A stretch of 64,000 bases of DNA from Ectorhizobium quercum (GCF_026552795.1 NZ_JANFPI010000004.1:186001-250000), one strand, 5' to 3'. Shown: positions 26,130 to 34,974, counted from the first letter of the stretch. Program-made: numbers and translations. The notes: generated from the sequence alone by a model not told the origin.

Positions 26130-28499
26130 ATGCAGGAGAGCGATACGGCATTGCCGCGCGTCCGGTCGGTTTCCGGCAGCATTCTGCGCTATCCCGGCAC
26201 GTCCGCCCTGCCCCCCGGCGTCGAGCGCTACAAGGTGCGCGGCGGCGGCACGCTGGTGGTTCCGGTTTCCGCCGGCGATCATGCGGTGCTGACGGATGTC
26301 GAGGGCATGCAGTCCTGCGAGATCGCCTTCATGGCGCCGGACGGATGCTTTTCCGACCCCGGCCTCGGCGCCCGCTTCACCTGCGATGCAGGCGGCATCA
26401 GGGCCATCCTGTCGGCGGGCGGCGAAAGCGCCCGCCGCGTGCGCGCCGCCATCGAGCGCCGCGGCGGCAATCTGGCCGGCGCCCGGGCGCTGCGCCTTTT
26501 TGGCTGTGGGTCGCGCCCCGGCGAAACGGCGCAATTCACTGTGCAGGCCGATGGTCTCCTGATCCTCGCCGCACCCGGCGAGCCCATGCTGCCGGACGGG
26601 CAGTCGACGCTGACCGAAATCGGGCTGCGCATCCGCCGCACCCGCCTGCGGCACGCCCGCGAGGCGCTGCTGCCCGAACCGCTGGCGGACCCGCTTCAGG
26701 ATATCCGCATCGCGGCGGCAAATGCCCGCGCCTATTTCGTCCGCGCCGGCGAATATATCCAGATCCTCGACGTCCAGGGCCGCCAATGCACCGATTTTCA
26801 GGCGTTCTCCGCCCGCAAGGTGGACAAGGGGCTGGATCTGGCGCTGGATTCGACCGTGACGCGCACGCTGCTCGGGCGCAGCTATCCGACGCCCGGCCTG
26901 CCGTCGAAGGCCTTCGACCGCGATTTCGAACCGCTGGTGGAAATCGTGCAGGATACGGTCGGCCGCCACGATGCTTTCGCCACGGCCTGCAATTCCCGTT
27001 ACTACGACGACATGGGCTATCCCGGCCACGTCAATTGCACGGATAACTTCAATGCCGAACTCGCCCCCTATGGCATCGCGCCGCGCAAGGGCTGGGAAGC
27101 GCTGAATTTCTTCTACAACACGCGCGTCGACGACCATAACCAGCTTTATCTGGACGAGCCGTGGTCGCGCGCCGGCGATTATGTGCTCATGCGGGCGCTG
27201 ACCGATCTGGTCTGCGTGTCCTCCTCCTGCCCGGACGATATCGACGCGGCCAATGGCTGGGACCCGACAGACATCCACGTCCGCACCTATTCCGCCGAAA
27301 AGACGTTCACGAGAGCCCTGGCCTATCGCATGACACCCGACGCCGACGCCGAACTGACGCGGGAGACCGCCTTTCACTCCAGCCTTCAGCCGCTGACCCG
27401 CGATTTCGTCGAATATCGCGGCTACTGGCTGGCAAACGGCTTCGCCGCCAGCGGCCCGATCGAGGAATACTGGGCCTGCCGCGAGGCCGCCGCGCTGATC
27501 GACCTTTCGCCGCTGCGCAAGTTCGAGGTCACGGGGCCGGATTCCGAAGCGCTGCTGCAATATTGCCTGACCCGCGACGTGCGGAAACTGGCAACCGGCC
27601 AGGTCGTCTATTCCGCCATGTGCTACGAGCATGGCGGCATGCTGGACGACGGCACGCTGTTCCGCCTCGGCGACCATAATTTCCGCTGGATCGGCGGCGA
27701 CGACTATTCGGGCATCTGGCTGCGCAAGGTGGCGGAGGAGAAGGGGTTTCGCGCCTGGGTCCGCTCGTCCACCGACCAGTTGCACAATATCGCGGTGCAG
27801 GGGCCGAAGAGCCGCGATATCCTCAGGGACCTGTTCTGGACCGCGCCGCGCCAGCCGACCGTCGGGGAACTGGGCTGGTTCCGCTTCACCGTTGCCCGCA
27901 TCGGCGGTTTCGAAGGCGTGCCCGTGGTCGTTTCCCGCACCGGCTATACCGGTGAACTGGGCTACGAGATCTTCTGCCATCCGAAGGATGCGGCCGCGGT
28001 CTTCTCGGCGGTGCGGGAGGCGGGAGAGCCGCACGGCCTGCGCCTGATGGGCCTTCAGGCGCTCGACATGCTGCGCATCGAGGCCGGGCTGATTTTCGCC
28101 GGCTACGATTTCGACGACCAGACGGACCCGTTCGAGGCCGGCATCGGCTTCACCGTGCCGCTGAAATCGAAGCAGGACGATTTCATCGGCCGCGAGGCGC
28201 TGATCCGCCGCAAGGAAAATCCGCGCTGGACATTCGTCGGCCTCGATGTCGGCGCCAACGAGGCAGTCGGGCATGGCGACTGCCTGCATATCGGCCGGGC
28301 GCGGATCGGCACCGTCACCAGCGCCACCCATTCGCCGGTCCTCGGCAAGACCATCGCGCTCGCCCGTGTCGACGTCACGCACGCGGCGGTGGGAACTGAA
28401 ATCGAGATCGGCAAGCTCGACGGGCAGCAGAAGCGCATCCCCGCCGTCATCGTGTCGCTGTCCCATTACGATCCGCAGAAGACGCGCCCGCGTTCGTAG
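26130..28499 (+). CDS. tdm: Trimethylamine N-oxide demethylase
   Basis: 789-residue two-domain enzyme converting TMAO to dimethylamine and formaldehyde. The N-terminal DUF1989 domain (about 20-400) carries H300-V-N-C303 and C362/C367 in VCVSSSCPDD, which fit the zinc-binding pattern of Tdm proteins. The C-terminal part (about 430-789) is a GcvT-like folate-binding domain (RTGYTGELGYEIF, then GLQALDMLRIEAG) that would capture formaldehyde on tetrahydrofolate. The length fits characterised Tdm. The start M-Q-E-S-D has GGGAGGG upstream; a start at 26082 would place 16 odd residues before it. Substrate is supplied by Tmm, encoded on the converging arm. Confidence 0.9.
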   Translation: MQESDTALPRVRSVSGSILRYPGTSALPPGVERYKVRGGGTLVVPVSAGDHAVLTDVEGMQSCEIAFMAPDGCFSDPGLGARFTCDAGGIRAILSAGGESARRVRAAIERRGGNLAGARALRLFGCGSRPGETAQFTVQADGLLILAAPGEPMLPDGQSTLTEIGLRIRRTRLRHAREALLPEPLADPLQDIRIAAANARAYFVRAGEYIQILDVQGRQCTDFQAFSARKVDKGLDLALDSTVTRTLLGRSYPTPGLPSKAFDRDFEPLVEIVQDTVGRHDAFATACNSRYYDDMGYPGHVNCTDNFNAELAPYGIAPRKGWEALNFFYNTRVDDHNQLYLDEPWSRAGDYVLMRALTDLVCVSSSCPDDIDAANGWDPTDIHVRTYSAEKTFTRALAYRMTPDADAELTRETAFHSSLQPLTRDFVEYRGYWLANGFAASGPIEEYWACREAAALIDLSPLRKFEVTGPDSEALLQYCLTRDVRKLATGQVVYSAMCYEHGGMLDDGTLFRLGDHNFRWIGGDDYSGIWLRKVAEEKGFRAWVRSSTDQLHNIAVQGPKSRDILRDLFWTAPRQPTVGELGWFRFTVARIGGFEGVPVVVSRTGYTGELGYEIFCHPKDAAAVFSAVREAGEPHGLRLMGLQALDMLRIEAGLIFAGYDFDDQTDPFEAGIGFTVPLKSKQDDFIGREALIRRKENPRWTFVGLDVGANEAVGHGDCLHIGRARIGTVTSATHSPVLGKTIALARVDVTHAAVGTEIEIGKLDGQQKRIPAVIVSLSHYDPQKTRPRS

Positions 28500-28531
28500 A
28501 CCGACCCCGCTCCCCTGCCCTTGGAGGCGAT

Positions 28532-28570
28532 CCGCCCGGCAGAAACCACGGTTTCTCCGGGCGGCTTTTT
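28532..28570 (+). terminator. Terminator of tdm
   Basis: Stem CCGCCCGG...AGAAA / TTTCT CCGGGCGG with a single-base bulge, followed by CTTTTTAT. 33 bases past the tdm stop codon. Confidence 0.85.
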
Positions 28571-28860
28571 ATGGATTTTCGGGGGGGGGTGGAAAAGAGA
28601 CCACCCCGGCTTCCCCTTCTCCCCTCGAAGAGACGGTGCCCGAAGGGCGGAGGAGGGAGCGCGCAAAAGCCCTGACTCAAAGGGCCCCCTCAACCGGCTC
28701 CGCTCCGGCTTCACCCGCTCTCTTCCGTCATCCTCGGGCTTGACCCGAGGATCCATGCATCCGCACAGCCAGCCGATGGATCCTCGGGTCAAGCCCGAGG
28801 ATGACGAAGGAGGGGGAGACGGAGAGGGAGAAGATGTCGTCGGGCGAAGCGTCGTTTCCG
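28571..28860. other. Repeat-derived intergenic region
   Basis: About 290 bases without a supported gene between tdm and the PAS gene. It contains a G-run, a CTTCTCCCCTCGAAGAG-type block and CAACCGGCTCCGCTCCGGC-type sequence that recur between rhizobial genes, then the palindrome at 28727-28805. The open frames here are repeat-derived. Confidence 0.6.
28727..28805. repeat. Perfect long inverted repeat (palindromic element)
   Basis: Two 30-base arms (28727-28756 and 28776-28805), perfectly complementary, beginning GTCATCCTCGGGCTTGACCC, with a 19-base loop. A diverged copy occurs at 40587-40658. This is a widespread class of alphaproteobacterial palindromic units, here between convergent gene sets. 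Confidence 0.9.
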
Positions 28861-29460
28861 TCAGGCCGATTTCCGCTGGGCCATCGAAATCGAGCGCGCG
28901 GCGTCTTCGGATGTGTTGGCGAGTTGACGCATTTCGGCGGCCAGAAAGGCGAAGCCGGCGCCGGACGTGCCGGCCCGCGCCGCCTCGATGCCGGCATTGA
29001 CGGCCAGAAGCTTGAGATAGCGCAGCGAGTGCAGGATCTCGGCGGTTTTCGAGGCGGTCGCGCGGATTTCCGCCGTTTGCGCGTCCAGACGCTGGTAGAG
29101 CGACTCGATGTTGATGATGCTGCCTTCCAGATAGAGCAGTTCGCCCTTGTCGTCCCAGATGCCGCCGCCGGTTTCGGCGACCCAGATCGTATGGCCGTCG
29201 CGATGGCGCATGCGGTATTCCATCGACCAGTCGGTTCTGTTCTCGAGCGCGGCGGCGACCGCCTCGTCCATGCGGGCGAGATCCTCTTCGGAAATCAGCG
29301 AAGAGAAGCTGCGGACCTTGTTGCCGACAATCTCGTCCGCCGGATAGCCGAAGATCCGCTCGATCCCGTCGGTCATCTCCAGCATCGTATAATCGGCATC
29401 CGCCCGGCACCGATACAGGAAGCCGTTCATGCGGCCGAGTATGCTTTCGCGAAATTCCAT
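28861..29460 (-). CDS. Soluble PAS protein with a chemoreceptor-like tip
   Basis: About 199 residues. An N-terminal PAS domain (about 1-125, with GIERIFGYPADEIVGNKV and WVAETGGGIWDDKGE) is followed by a helical segment LAVNAGIEAARAGTSGAGFA that resembles the hairpin tip of methyl-accepting chemotaxis proteins (consensus LALNAAIEAARAGExGxGFAVV). The long coiled-coil arms, HAMP and membrane segments of real receptors are absent. Start M-E-F-R-E; upstream in-frame residues to 29559 lack PAS similarity. It could recruit CheA/CheW or act as a cytoplasmic energy or redox sensor. It lies alone between the two arms of the methylamine locus. Confidence 0.7.
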   Translation of the reverse strand: MEFRESILGRMNGFLYRCRADADYTMLEMTDGIERIFGYPADEIVGNKVRSFSSLISEEDLARMDEAVAAALENRTDWSMEYRMRHRDGHTIWVAETGGGIWDDKGELLYLEGSIINIESLYQRLDAQTAEIRATASKTAEILHSLRYLKLLAVNAGIEAARAGTSGAGFAFLAAEMRQLANTSEDAARSISMAQRKSA

Positions 29461-29587
29461 GTCCGCCCCAATCCGACACTTGAATATCGGTGACAATAAT
29501 TTCCTGAAATGGTTACGATGGAATGAAAGGAAACTGCCAATTGTTAATTGGTGCTGCACTGCAAAAACGCGCTGTTCGCTGCCGGAG

Positions 29588-29607
29588 CCGGGCGCGGCGG
29601 CGCCCGG
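29588..29607 (-). terminator. GC-rich hairpin downstream of tmm
   Basis: Perfect 8-bp stem CCGGGCGC / GCGCCCGG with a 4-base loop, 53 bases past the tmm stop on its strand. The T-run is about 20 bases further on, so termination efficiency is uncertain. Confidence 0.35.
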
Positions 29608-29659
29608 ACGCAGGGAGGACGGCCGGAAAGGTTAACGGCCGTCACGACGACGGGACCGC

Positions 29660-31000
29660 TCAGTTTCTCAGATAGGCTTCCATCGAATCGTCCAGCGCGT
29701 CCTTCCACGGCGTGTGGTGCTTCGGCGCCATCGTGCCGGTGATCAGCGACCTGTAGGAATTGTTGCGGAAACCCATGATGTCTTCCGTCTTGTGCTTCTT
29801 CCATTCGAAGAAGGCGTAGCACGCTCCGTCGACGTCGAAGTCCGGATAGTCGGTGTCGGCGATCAGTTCCTTGACGTAATCGCCCTGATACCTGATCGCG
29901 TATTTCACGTCGTCGGAGGCTTCCTCTCGGGCCTCGCGCTCGGCCACATCGGCCAGCAGCACCGCCTTGTCGGCGGGAACCTCGATGCGGCCGAGGATGA
30001 TGTCGCGCACGTACCAGGCCTGCGCGTCGAACATGTTGAAGGTGAACCACTGGTCCTGCATGCCGAGGTAGAAGAGTTTCGGGTTATGGACGTAGACCAC
30101 GCCCTTGTAGAGATCGGCGGTGGCGAGGCGGTTCCCGGTCTTCAGGCGCAGGTCGTCCGGCAGGAACGGGAAATAGTGCCTGTAGCCGGTACACAGGATG
30201 ATCGCGTCGACGTCCTTCGCGCTGCCGTCCGCGAAGAAGGCCGTCTTGCCCTCGACTTTCACCAGAGCGGGCTTTTCCTCCCAGTTCTCCGGCCAGTTGA
30301 AGCCCATCGGCGCGGAACGGTAGCAGGAGGTGATGGATTTCGCCCCATATTTCCAGCATTGCGAGCCGATGTCCTCGGCGGAATAGGATGAGCCGACCAC
30401 CAGAATGTCCTGCCCGGCGAATTCACGTGCCTCGCGAAAATCGTGGGCGTGGACGATGCGGCCGTAGAACGTGTCGAAGCCCGGATAGTCCGGAACGTTC
30501 GGCGAGGAGAAGTGGCCGGAAGCGCAGACGACATGATCGAAACGCTGCTTGGAAACGCTGTCGGTCTTCATGTCGTGGACGGTGACGGTGAAATCGCCCG
30601 CCTCCGCGTCGTATTCGACGAAGCGGACCACGGTGGAGAAGCGGATCCAGTCGCGGACGCCGGCCTTCTTCACCCGGCCCTCGATATAGTCCATCATCAC
30701 GGCGCGCGGAGGATAGGAGGCGATCTGCTTGCCGAAATGCTCCTCGAAGGAGTAGTCGGCGAATTCGAGGCCCTCCTTCGGGCCGTTGGTCCATAGATAA
30801 CGGTACATGGAGCAATGCACCGGCTCGCCGTTCTCGTCGACGCCCGTGCGCCAGGTGTAGTTCCACAACCCGCCCCAGTCGGACTGTTTCTCGAAGCAGA
30901 CGACCTCCGGGATCTCCGCGCCCTTCTTCGCGGCGGACTGGAAGGCACGCAGCATCGCCAGGCCGGACGGTCCGGCCCCAATCACAGCAACTCTCGTCAT
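29660..31000 (-). CDS. tmm: Trimethylamine monooxygenase (flavin-containing)
   Basis: 446-residue FMO that oxidises trimethylamine to TMAO using NADPH and O2. The FAD motif is [13 protein letters not shown] (8-20). The FMO-type motif [11 protein letters not shown] is near 180 and the NADPH motif is [20 protein letters not shown] near 202-221. It also has [17 protein letters not shown] and a C-terminal [18 protein letters not shown]. These segments match the bacterial Tmm enzymes (Methylocella, roseobacters) much more closely than other FMOs. It is last gene of the minus-strand arm, 45 bases after the DUF3445 gene. Confidence 0.93.
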   Translation of the reverse strand: MTRVAVIGAGPSGLAMLRAFQSAAKKGAEIPEVVCFEKQSDWGGLWNYTWRTGVDENGEPVHCSMYRYLWTNGPKEGLEFADYSFEEHFGKQIASYPPRAVMMDYIEGRVKKAGVRDWIRFSTVVRFVEYDAEAGDFTVTVHDMKTDSVSKQRFDHVVCASGHFSSPNVPDYPGFDTFYGRIVHAHDFREAREFAGQDILVVGSSYSAEDIGSQCWKYGAKSITSCYRSAPMGFNWPENWEEKPALVKVEGKTAFFADGSAKDVDAIILCTGYRHYFPFLPDDLRLKTGNRLATADLYKGVVYVHNPKLFYLGMQDQWFTFNMFDAQAWYVRDIILGRIEVPADKAVLLADVAEREAREEASDDVKYAIRYQGDYVKELIADTDYPDFDVDGACYAFFEWKKHKTEDIMGFRNNSYRSLITGTMAPKHHTPWKDALDDSMEAYLRN

Positions 31001-31045
31001 GTCGTTCCCCTCTGGTGGTTATAGCCGGTTTCGGGTTCGGGGCCC

Positions 31046-32086
31046 TCAGTCCGGGAATGTGCCGGCGCCGGTCGGCGCGCCGTCGTCATGCTTCGAAAGC
31101 CAGGCCACCGCGTCGTCGCGATAGCGGCTCAGGCCCTTGTAATCCACGAGTTCGGGCGGCAGCGTCTTCAGGACGCGATGCAGCCGGCGGCCCCATTTCG
31201 GCACCGTGACCAGCTCGTCCATGTTCATGAGATAGCAGCGGATGACGAAGAGGATGGCGTTGGAGCGCGGCAGGCGCCACAGGGTCTGGAGTTCGACGCG
31301 CAGATGCACCTTTTCGCCGACATTCTGAGGCGTCACCGTCGTGCGGTCCCTGCCCCATTTCGGATAGTTTTCCGGGCTGGTGTCGAGACGCGGATTGACG
31401 GTCATCGTCCAGTTGTAGCGGCGCACCGGCCTGCCGAGCTGGAGATTGAGCAGGAATTTCAGCGCCCGCTCGAACACGCCCTGCTGGTGGGCGAGCGGCA
31501 CCGGCCCGTGCCATTCCATGAAGTTCATGCCGATGTCGAAATCGAGCGACCAGTCGGCCTGGGTCGTCACCATGCCGGCGTCCATCCACAGATTGCCGTC
31601 GCGCTGGTCGACGATGGTGATGTCGCCCTGCGCCTGGCGGGAGATGTATTCGAGCGGCTCCATCGGCAGCGTCGTGGCGTCGCCGAAGGTGAAGGTGTCG
31701 TCGATGCCGAGCGGACGGTTGATCCAGCGCCAGCGGTCGCCGTCCTTCGTCAGCGTGAAATGCTCCGGATAGCCTTCGGCCTGCTGTTCCATCAGCAGCT
31801 CCAGCGTGTCCCATTGCGCCAGCATCATGTGCGGCAGCGCCTGGTAGCGCAGCGGGTCCTCCTTCAGCACCAGCGCCCGGTCGGCCATCTCCGCGATGTA
31901 ATGCTCGTCGACGTCGATGAGGTTTTCGAAGACCGTGCCCTTCGCGCCCTTCACATGCGGCTCCACGTTCACGGAATACATGTAGGCGTCGTCGGGGAAG
32001 GGAAACGGGAAGCGCCGGATGTTTTCCGGGCTGTTGCGGTAGGTGAAGTCGTCGCGGAAGGTTTCCTGCCGGAATACGATCGCCAT
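31046..32086 (-). CDS. DUF3445 heme-dependent oxidative N-demethylase subunit
   Basis: 346-residue DUF3445 protein. Features are the start with FPFPFPDDAYMYSVNVEPHV, a central DTFTFGDATTLPMEPLEYIS and a C-terminal RVELQTLWRLPRSNAILFVI block. In characterised loci the DUF3445 protein is the catalytic subunit of dimethylamine monooxygenase, a heme enzyme that converts dimethylamine to methylamine and formaldehyde. Published subunit letters are not consistent in my memory, so no symbol is given. Followed by tmm and preceded by the reductase gene. Confidence 0.82.
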   Translation of the reverse strand: MAIVFRQETFRDDFTYRNSPENIRRFPFPFPDDAYMYSVNVEPHVKGAKGTVFENLIDVDEHYIAEMADRALVLKEDPLRYQALPHMMLAQWDTLELLMEQQAEGYPEHFTLTKDGDRWRWINRPLGIDDTFTFGDATTLPMEPLEYISRQAQGDITIVDQRDGNLWMDAGMVTTQADWSLDFDIGMNFMEWHGPVPLAHQQGVFERALKFLLNLQLGRPVRRYNWTMTVNPRLDTSPENYPKWGRDRTTVTPQNVGEKVHLRVELQTLWRLPRSNAILFVIRCYLMNMDELVTVPKWGRRLHRVLKTLPPELVDYKGLSRYRDDAVAWLSKHDDGAPTGAGTFPD

Positions 32087-32170
32087 CGTCTGTTCTCCTG
32101 CCGATACCGGCGGTTGAGGCGATTCCGGGAACGCGGGAGGCGGCTTTCCGGCGGAATCGCGTACAGTGCC

Positions 32171-33148
32171 CTAAAGTTCCAGTGCCACGCGCGGCCCCTC
32201 GATACGGGACACGCAGATCATGATCTTCCTGCCTTCGCTTTTCTCCTCTTCCGACAGATAGACGTCGTTGTGCAGGATGACGCCCTCGCAGGCGGCAACG
32301 CCCGTCTCGCATTGTCCGCAGGCCCCGCCGCGGCAGAGATAGGGGGCATCGACGCCCGCCGCCTCCAGCGCTTCGAGGATGCTCTCGTGCGCGCCGACCG
32401 GAACCGTCTTCCGCGAACGGGTGAGGTCCACGGTGAAGGGCTTGCCGGGCGGCGGCGTCAGGAAGCGTTCGGCGTGCAGGCTCGTCGCCGGCCAGCCGGC
32501 ATCGATCCCAGCCTCGATCACGCCGTCGATCATCCGGTCCGGGCCGCAGACATAGAGATGCGTGCCGAGCGGCTGGCGGACGAGGATATCCTCCAGCGGA
32601 ATGCGCGCGCCGTCCTCGCCGATATAGACCTTGACCCGGCTTGCGCCGTAGCGGGCGGCGAGATCGTCGAGGTAGGCGCCGCGCGAGCGCGTGCGCACCG
32701 CATAATGGAGTTCGAAGGGGATGCCCGCGCGGTCGAACTGCGCCATCATCGCGATGAACGGCGTGATGCCGATGCCGCCGGCGATCAGGATGTGCTTGCG
32801 GCCCCGCCAGTCGGGCGAAAAGAGGTTGACCGGCGCGCCGATCGAAAGCACGTCGCCCTCCTTCAGTCTCTCATGCAGGAAGACCGAGCCGCCGCGGGAG
32901 CCTTCGGCCTTCTGCACGCTGATCTCGTAGGCCGAGGGATCGGCCGGGTCGGACATCAGCGAATAGGCGTTGCGGCGCATCTGGCCGTTGTCGTTCATGG
33001 AGACGACGACATGCGCGCCGCCGGAAAACACCGGCAGGGGGCCGCCGTCGGCGCGTTCGAGACGGAACCGCTTGATCGTGTCGGCGACGGGGGTGATCTT
33101 CGTCACGCGGACGGGAAAGTCGCCCATGTTCACAGGACTGGTGCTCAC
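32171..33148 (-). CDS. PDR/VanB-type ferredoxin reductase of dimethylamine monooxygenase
   Basis: 325-residue electron-transfer protein: flavin domain at about 8-105 (RRNAYSLMSDP), NAD(P)H domain at about 110-220 (HILIAGGIGITPFIAMM, VCGPDRMIDGVIEA) and a C-terminal plant-type [2Fe-2S] domain (C-R-G-G-A-C-G-Q-C, later ICVSR). It would pass electrons from NAD(P)H to the heme N-demethylase subunit. It starts at a GTG that overlaps the stop of the upstream DmmA-like gene (GTGA), preceded by GGAGGAGC, so the two are translationally coupled. Confidence 0.87.
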   Translation of the reverse strand: MSTSPVNMGDFPVRVTKITPVADTIKRFRLERADGGPLPVFSGGAHVVVSMNDNGQMRRNAYSLMSDPADPSAYEISVQKAEGSRGGSVFLHERLKEGDVLSIGAPVNLFSPDWRGRKHILIAGGIGITPFIAMMAQFDRAGIPFELHYAVRTRSRGAYLDDLAARYGASRVKVYIGEDGARIPLEDILVRQPLGTHLYVCGPDRMIDGVIEAGIDAGWPATSLHAERFLTPPPGKPFTVDLTRSRKTVPVGAHESILEALEAAGVDAPYLCRGGACGQCETGVAACEGVILHNDVYLSEEEKSEGRKIMICVSRIEGPRVALEL

Positions 33149-33750
33149 AGGTACAGCTCCTCCGGTGGGGGCGCGGTGCCCGGTTCCTCCGCGTCGATGT
33201 TGACGCCCTGGAAGGCGCCGAGCCGGCGCGAATAGTGATCGCGCACCAGCAGCGGCAGGTCGCAATGGGAACAGTTGACCGGGCTGGTGGTGACGTTTTC
33301 CGTCATCCCCTTGCAATGGACGCATTGCACGCGCCGGGCGAGCGAGCCGCGATGCTCGGCCGGGATGCTCGAATGGTCCATGCCGAGATCGAGGGCGACC
33401 TGCATGGCCCGGCCGATGAAGCCCTCCGTGCCGGCGATGTAGAGCCGCGTGCCCATATGGGCGGATGACAGCATGACCTTGAGGCGGAACAGCAGCGTCT
33501 CGACGGTCGGGGCGGTCCAATGCGAACCGGCGCCGAGGGCGTCAAGACCCGCCTCGTGGCCGCGCCCGGCGGAGCCGCGCGCGACATAGAGAATATGCGT
33601 TTCCGCCAGAATGGCGCCGGGCAGGGCGTCCTTCTGTTCCAGAAGGGCGGACGCACCCTCCCCCTCCAGAGCGAAGATATGCCGGCGGGCGCGGGGATCG
33701 ACGGCGATCCCCCTGTAGACAGGCCGGCTCTTGATGCCTTCAACCAGCAT
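33145..33750 (-). CDS. dmmA: DmmA-like subunit of dimethylamine monooxygenase
   Basis: 201 residues. A Rossmann-like N-terminal region (about 1-140, with LYIAGTEGFIGRAMQVALDLG) precedes a short two-CxxC module, CVHCKG and CSHCDLPLLVRDHYSRRLGA, likely binding Zn or Fe-S. It matches the protein family named dimethylamine monooxygenase subunit DmmA. Its exact mechanistic role is not established; it is required for the enzyme in characterised loci. 11 bases separate it from the GcvT-like gene upstream, and it overlaps the reductase gene by 4 bases. Confidence 0.78.
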   Translation of the reverse strand: MLVEGIKSRPVYRGIAVDPRARRHIFALEGEGASALLEQKDALPGAILAETHILYVARGSAGRGHEAGLDALGAGSHWTAPTVETLLFRLKVMLSSAHMGTRLYIAGTEGFIGRAMQVALDLGMDHSSIPAEHRGSLARRVQCVHCKGMTENVTTSPVNCSHCDLPLLVRDHYSRRLGAFQGVNIDAEEPGTAPPPEELYL

Positions 33751-33761
33751 GCCCGCCTCCT

Positions 33762-34895
33762 CTAGCCGATGGCCGTGCGCTTCTTCTTCTGCGGATCGTC
33801 AAACGGCAGCGTGTGCGCGCTCGCCTTGACCTGAAGGGTCTTGCCCCGCACCTCCAGCGGCGTGCCATGAACGGCCCTGTCGACGTCGAGGCGGGCGATC
33901 GCCATCGACTGCTTCGTCAGCGCCGAGTAGCAGGGGCAGGTGATGACGCCGACCTTTTTGCCGTCCGCCCACACCTCGTCGCCCAGTTCGGCGGGGCCGT
34001 CGGCGTCGAGCAGCATGCCGAAGATTTTAAAGCGCTCCCTGCCTTTGAGGCGGGCATGTTCCTCGGCGCCGCGAAAGCCGGTCTTGCCCCTGGAGACGGT
34101 GAAATCGAGGCCGAGTTCCCACAGGCTGTCGCCGGGCGGCTCGTCGGCGAAGGGATACATCTGCGAATTGTCGTAGGGGTAGAACAGCAGGTAGCTTTCC
34201 ACGCGCAGCATGTCGAGAACGCTGAAGCAGCAGGGGATGATGCCCATCTCCGCGCCTTCGGCGAGGATCGTGTCCCAGATGAGCGGCGCATCCTGCCCGC
34301 GCACGAAGATTTCATAGCCGCGCTCGCCGGTATAGCCGGTGCGCGAGATCATCACCGGCGCACCGAACAGCGTCGTCTGCATGTGATGGAAATATTTCAG
34401 ATCCCGGATGCCGGGGACATGTTTCGCCAGATAATCGACCGCGACCGGGCCCTGAAGCGAAAGATCGTGCAGGTCGTCGTCGAAGAGGACGGCGCAATTG
34501 CGGCCCGCGGCCTGCCTGACGACCTCCTCGTGGCCGGAGCCCGAGCCATGCACCAGCATCCACGAATTCGGGCCGGTGCGATAGACGATGCAGTCGTCGG
34601 TGAAATGCCCGCGCTCGTTGAGCATGGTGGCGTAGATCGAACGGCCCGGATAGATCTTCGACATGTCGCGGGTGGTGATGTAGTCGAGAACGGCGATGGC
34701 GTGCGGACCGACCAGATGCACCTTCTTCAGGCCCGAAACGTCCATCAGTCCGGCTTTGGTGCGGATCGCCACATGCTCGGCGGAGATGTCCTTGTCGTAG
34801 GTCCAGGCGGTGCCCATGCCGCTCCAGTCCTCGAGACCGGAGCCGAGTGCGCGATGCCGATCGGCAAGCGCCGAAAAGCGCCAGATAGTTGTCAT
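33762..34895 (-). CDS. GcvT-like tetrahydrofolate-dependent protein of the methylamine operon
   Basis: 377-residue aminomethyltransferase-family protein: AGLMDVSGLKKVHLVGPHA near 47-65, SRTGYTGERGYEIFV near 188-202, and a C-terminal barrel. It resembles the C-terminal domain of Tdm. It is the first gene of the arm that leads into the dimethylamine monooxygenase genes, so it probably transfers the formaldehyde produced by demethylation onto tetrahydrofolate. Glycine-cleavage T-protein itself is unlikely because no gcvH/gcvP genes are near. The stop is 11 bases before the DmmA-like gene. Confidence 0.82.
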   Translation of the reverse strand: MTTIWRFSALADRHRALGSGLEDWSGMGTAWTYDKDISAEHVAIRTKAGLMDVSGLKKVHLVGPHAIAVLDYITTRDMSKIYPGRSIYATMLNERGHFTDDCIVYRTGPNSWMLVHGSGSGHEEVVRQAAGRNCAVLFDDDLHDLSLQGPVAVDYLAKHVPGIRDLKYFHHMQTTLFGAPVMISRTGYTGERGYEIFVRGQDAPLIWDTILAEGAEMGIIPCCFSVLDMLRVESYLLFYPYDNSQMYPFADEPPGDSLWELGLDFTVSRGKTGFRGAEEHARLKGRERFKIFGMLLDADGPAELGDEVWADGKKVGVITCPCYSALTKQSMAIARLDVDRAVHGTPLEVRGKTLQVKASAHTLPFDDPQKKKRTAIG

Positions 34896-34946
34896 GTCAT
34901 TCCCCTCTTATTTCCGGACTTTCCTATCCAGAATATTTATTTCCCA

Positions 34947-34974
34947 AGTATATGGGTTTTCTCCTTCAAGGCAA
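34947..34974 (-). promoter_or_regulatory. Putative promoter of the dimethylamine/tmm operon
   Basis: On the minus strand TTGCCT (34974-34969), 16 bases, TATACT (34952-34947), about 50 bases before the GcvT-like start codon. The surrounding region (34900-34990) is the most AT-rich in this section. Nothing else was recognised between 34975 and 35156. Confidence 0.4.

Noticed and set aside
24355..26151. 598-codon minus-strand frame opposite amt
   Set aside because: Antisense of a well-supported membrane channel; the translation is charged and repetitive without family features.
26088..28466. 792-codon open frame on the minus strand opposite tdm
   Set aside because: It is the antisense of the clearly recognisable Tdm protein; its translation is low-complexity and matches no family. 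GC-rich codon use creates such shadows.
33762..34895. Glycine cleavage T-protein (gcvT)
   Set aside because: No gcvH or gcvP nearby and the gene is the first of the dimethylamine monooxygenase unit; a folate-dependent partner of demethylation fits better.
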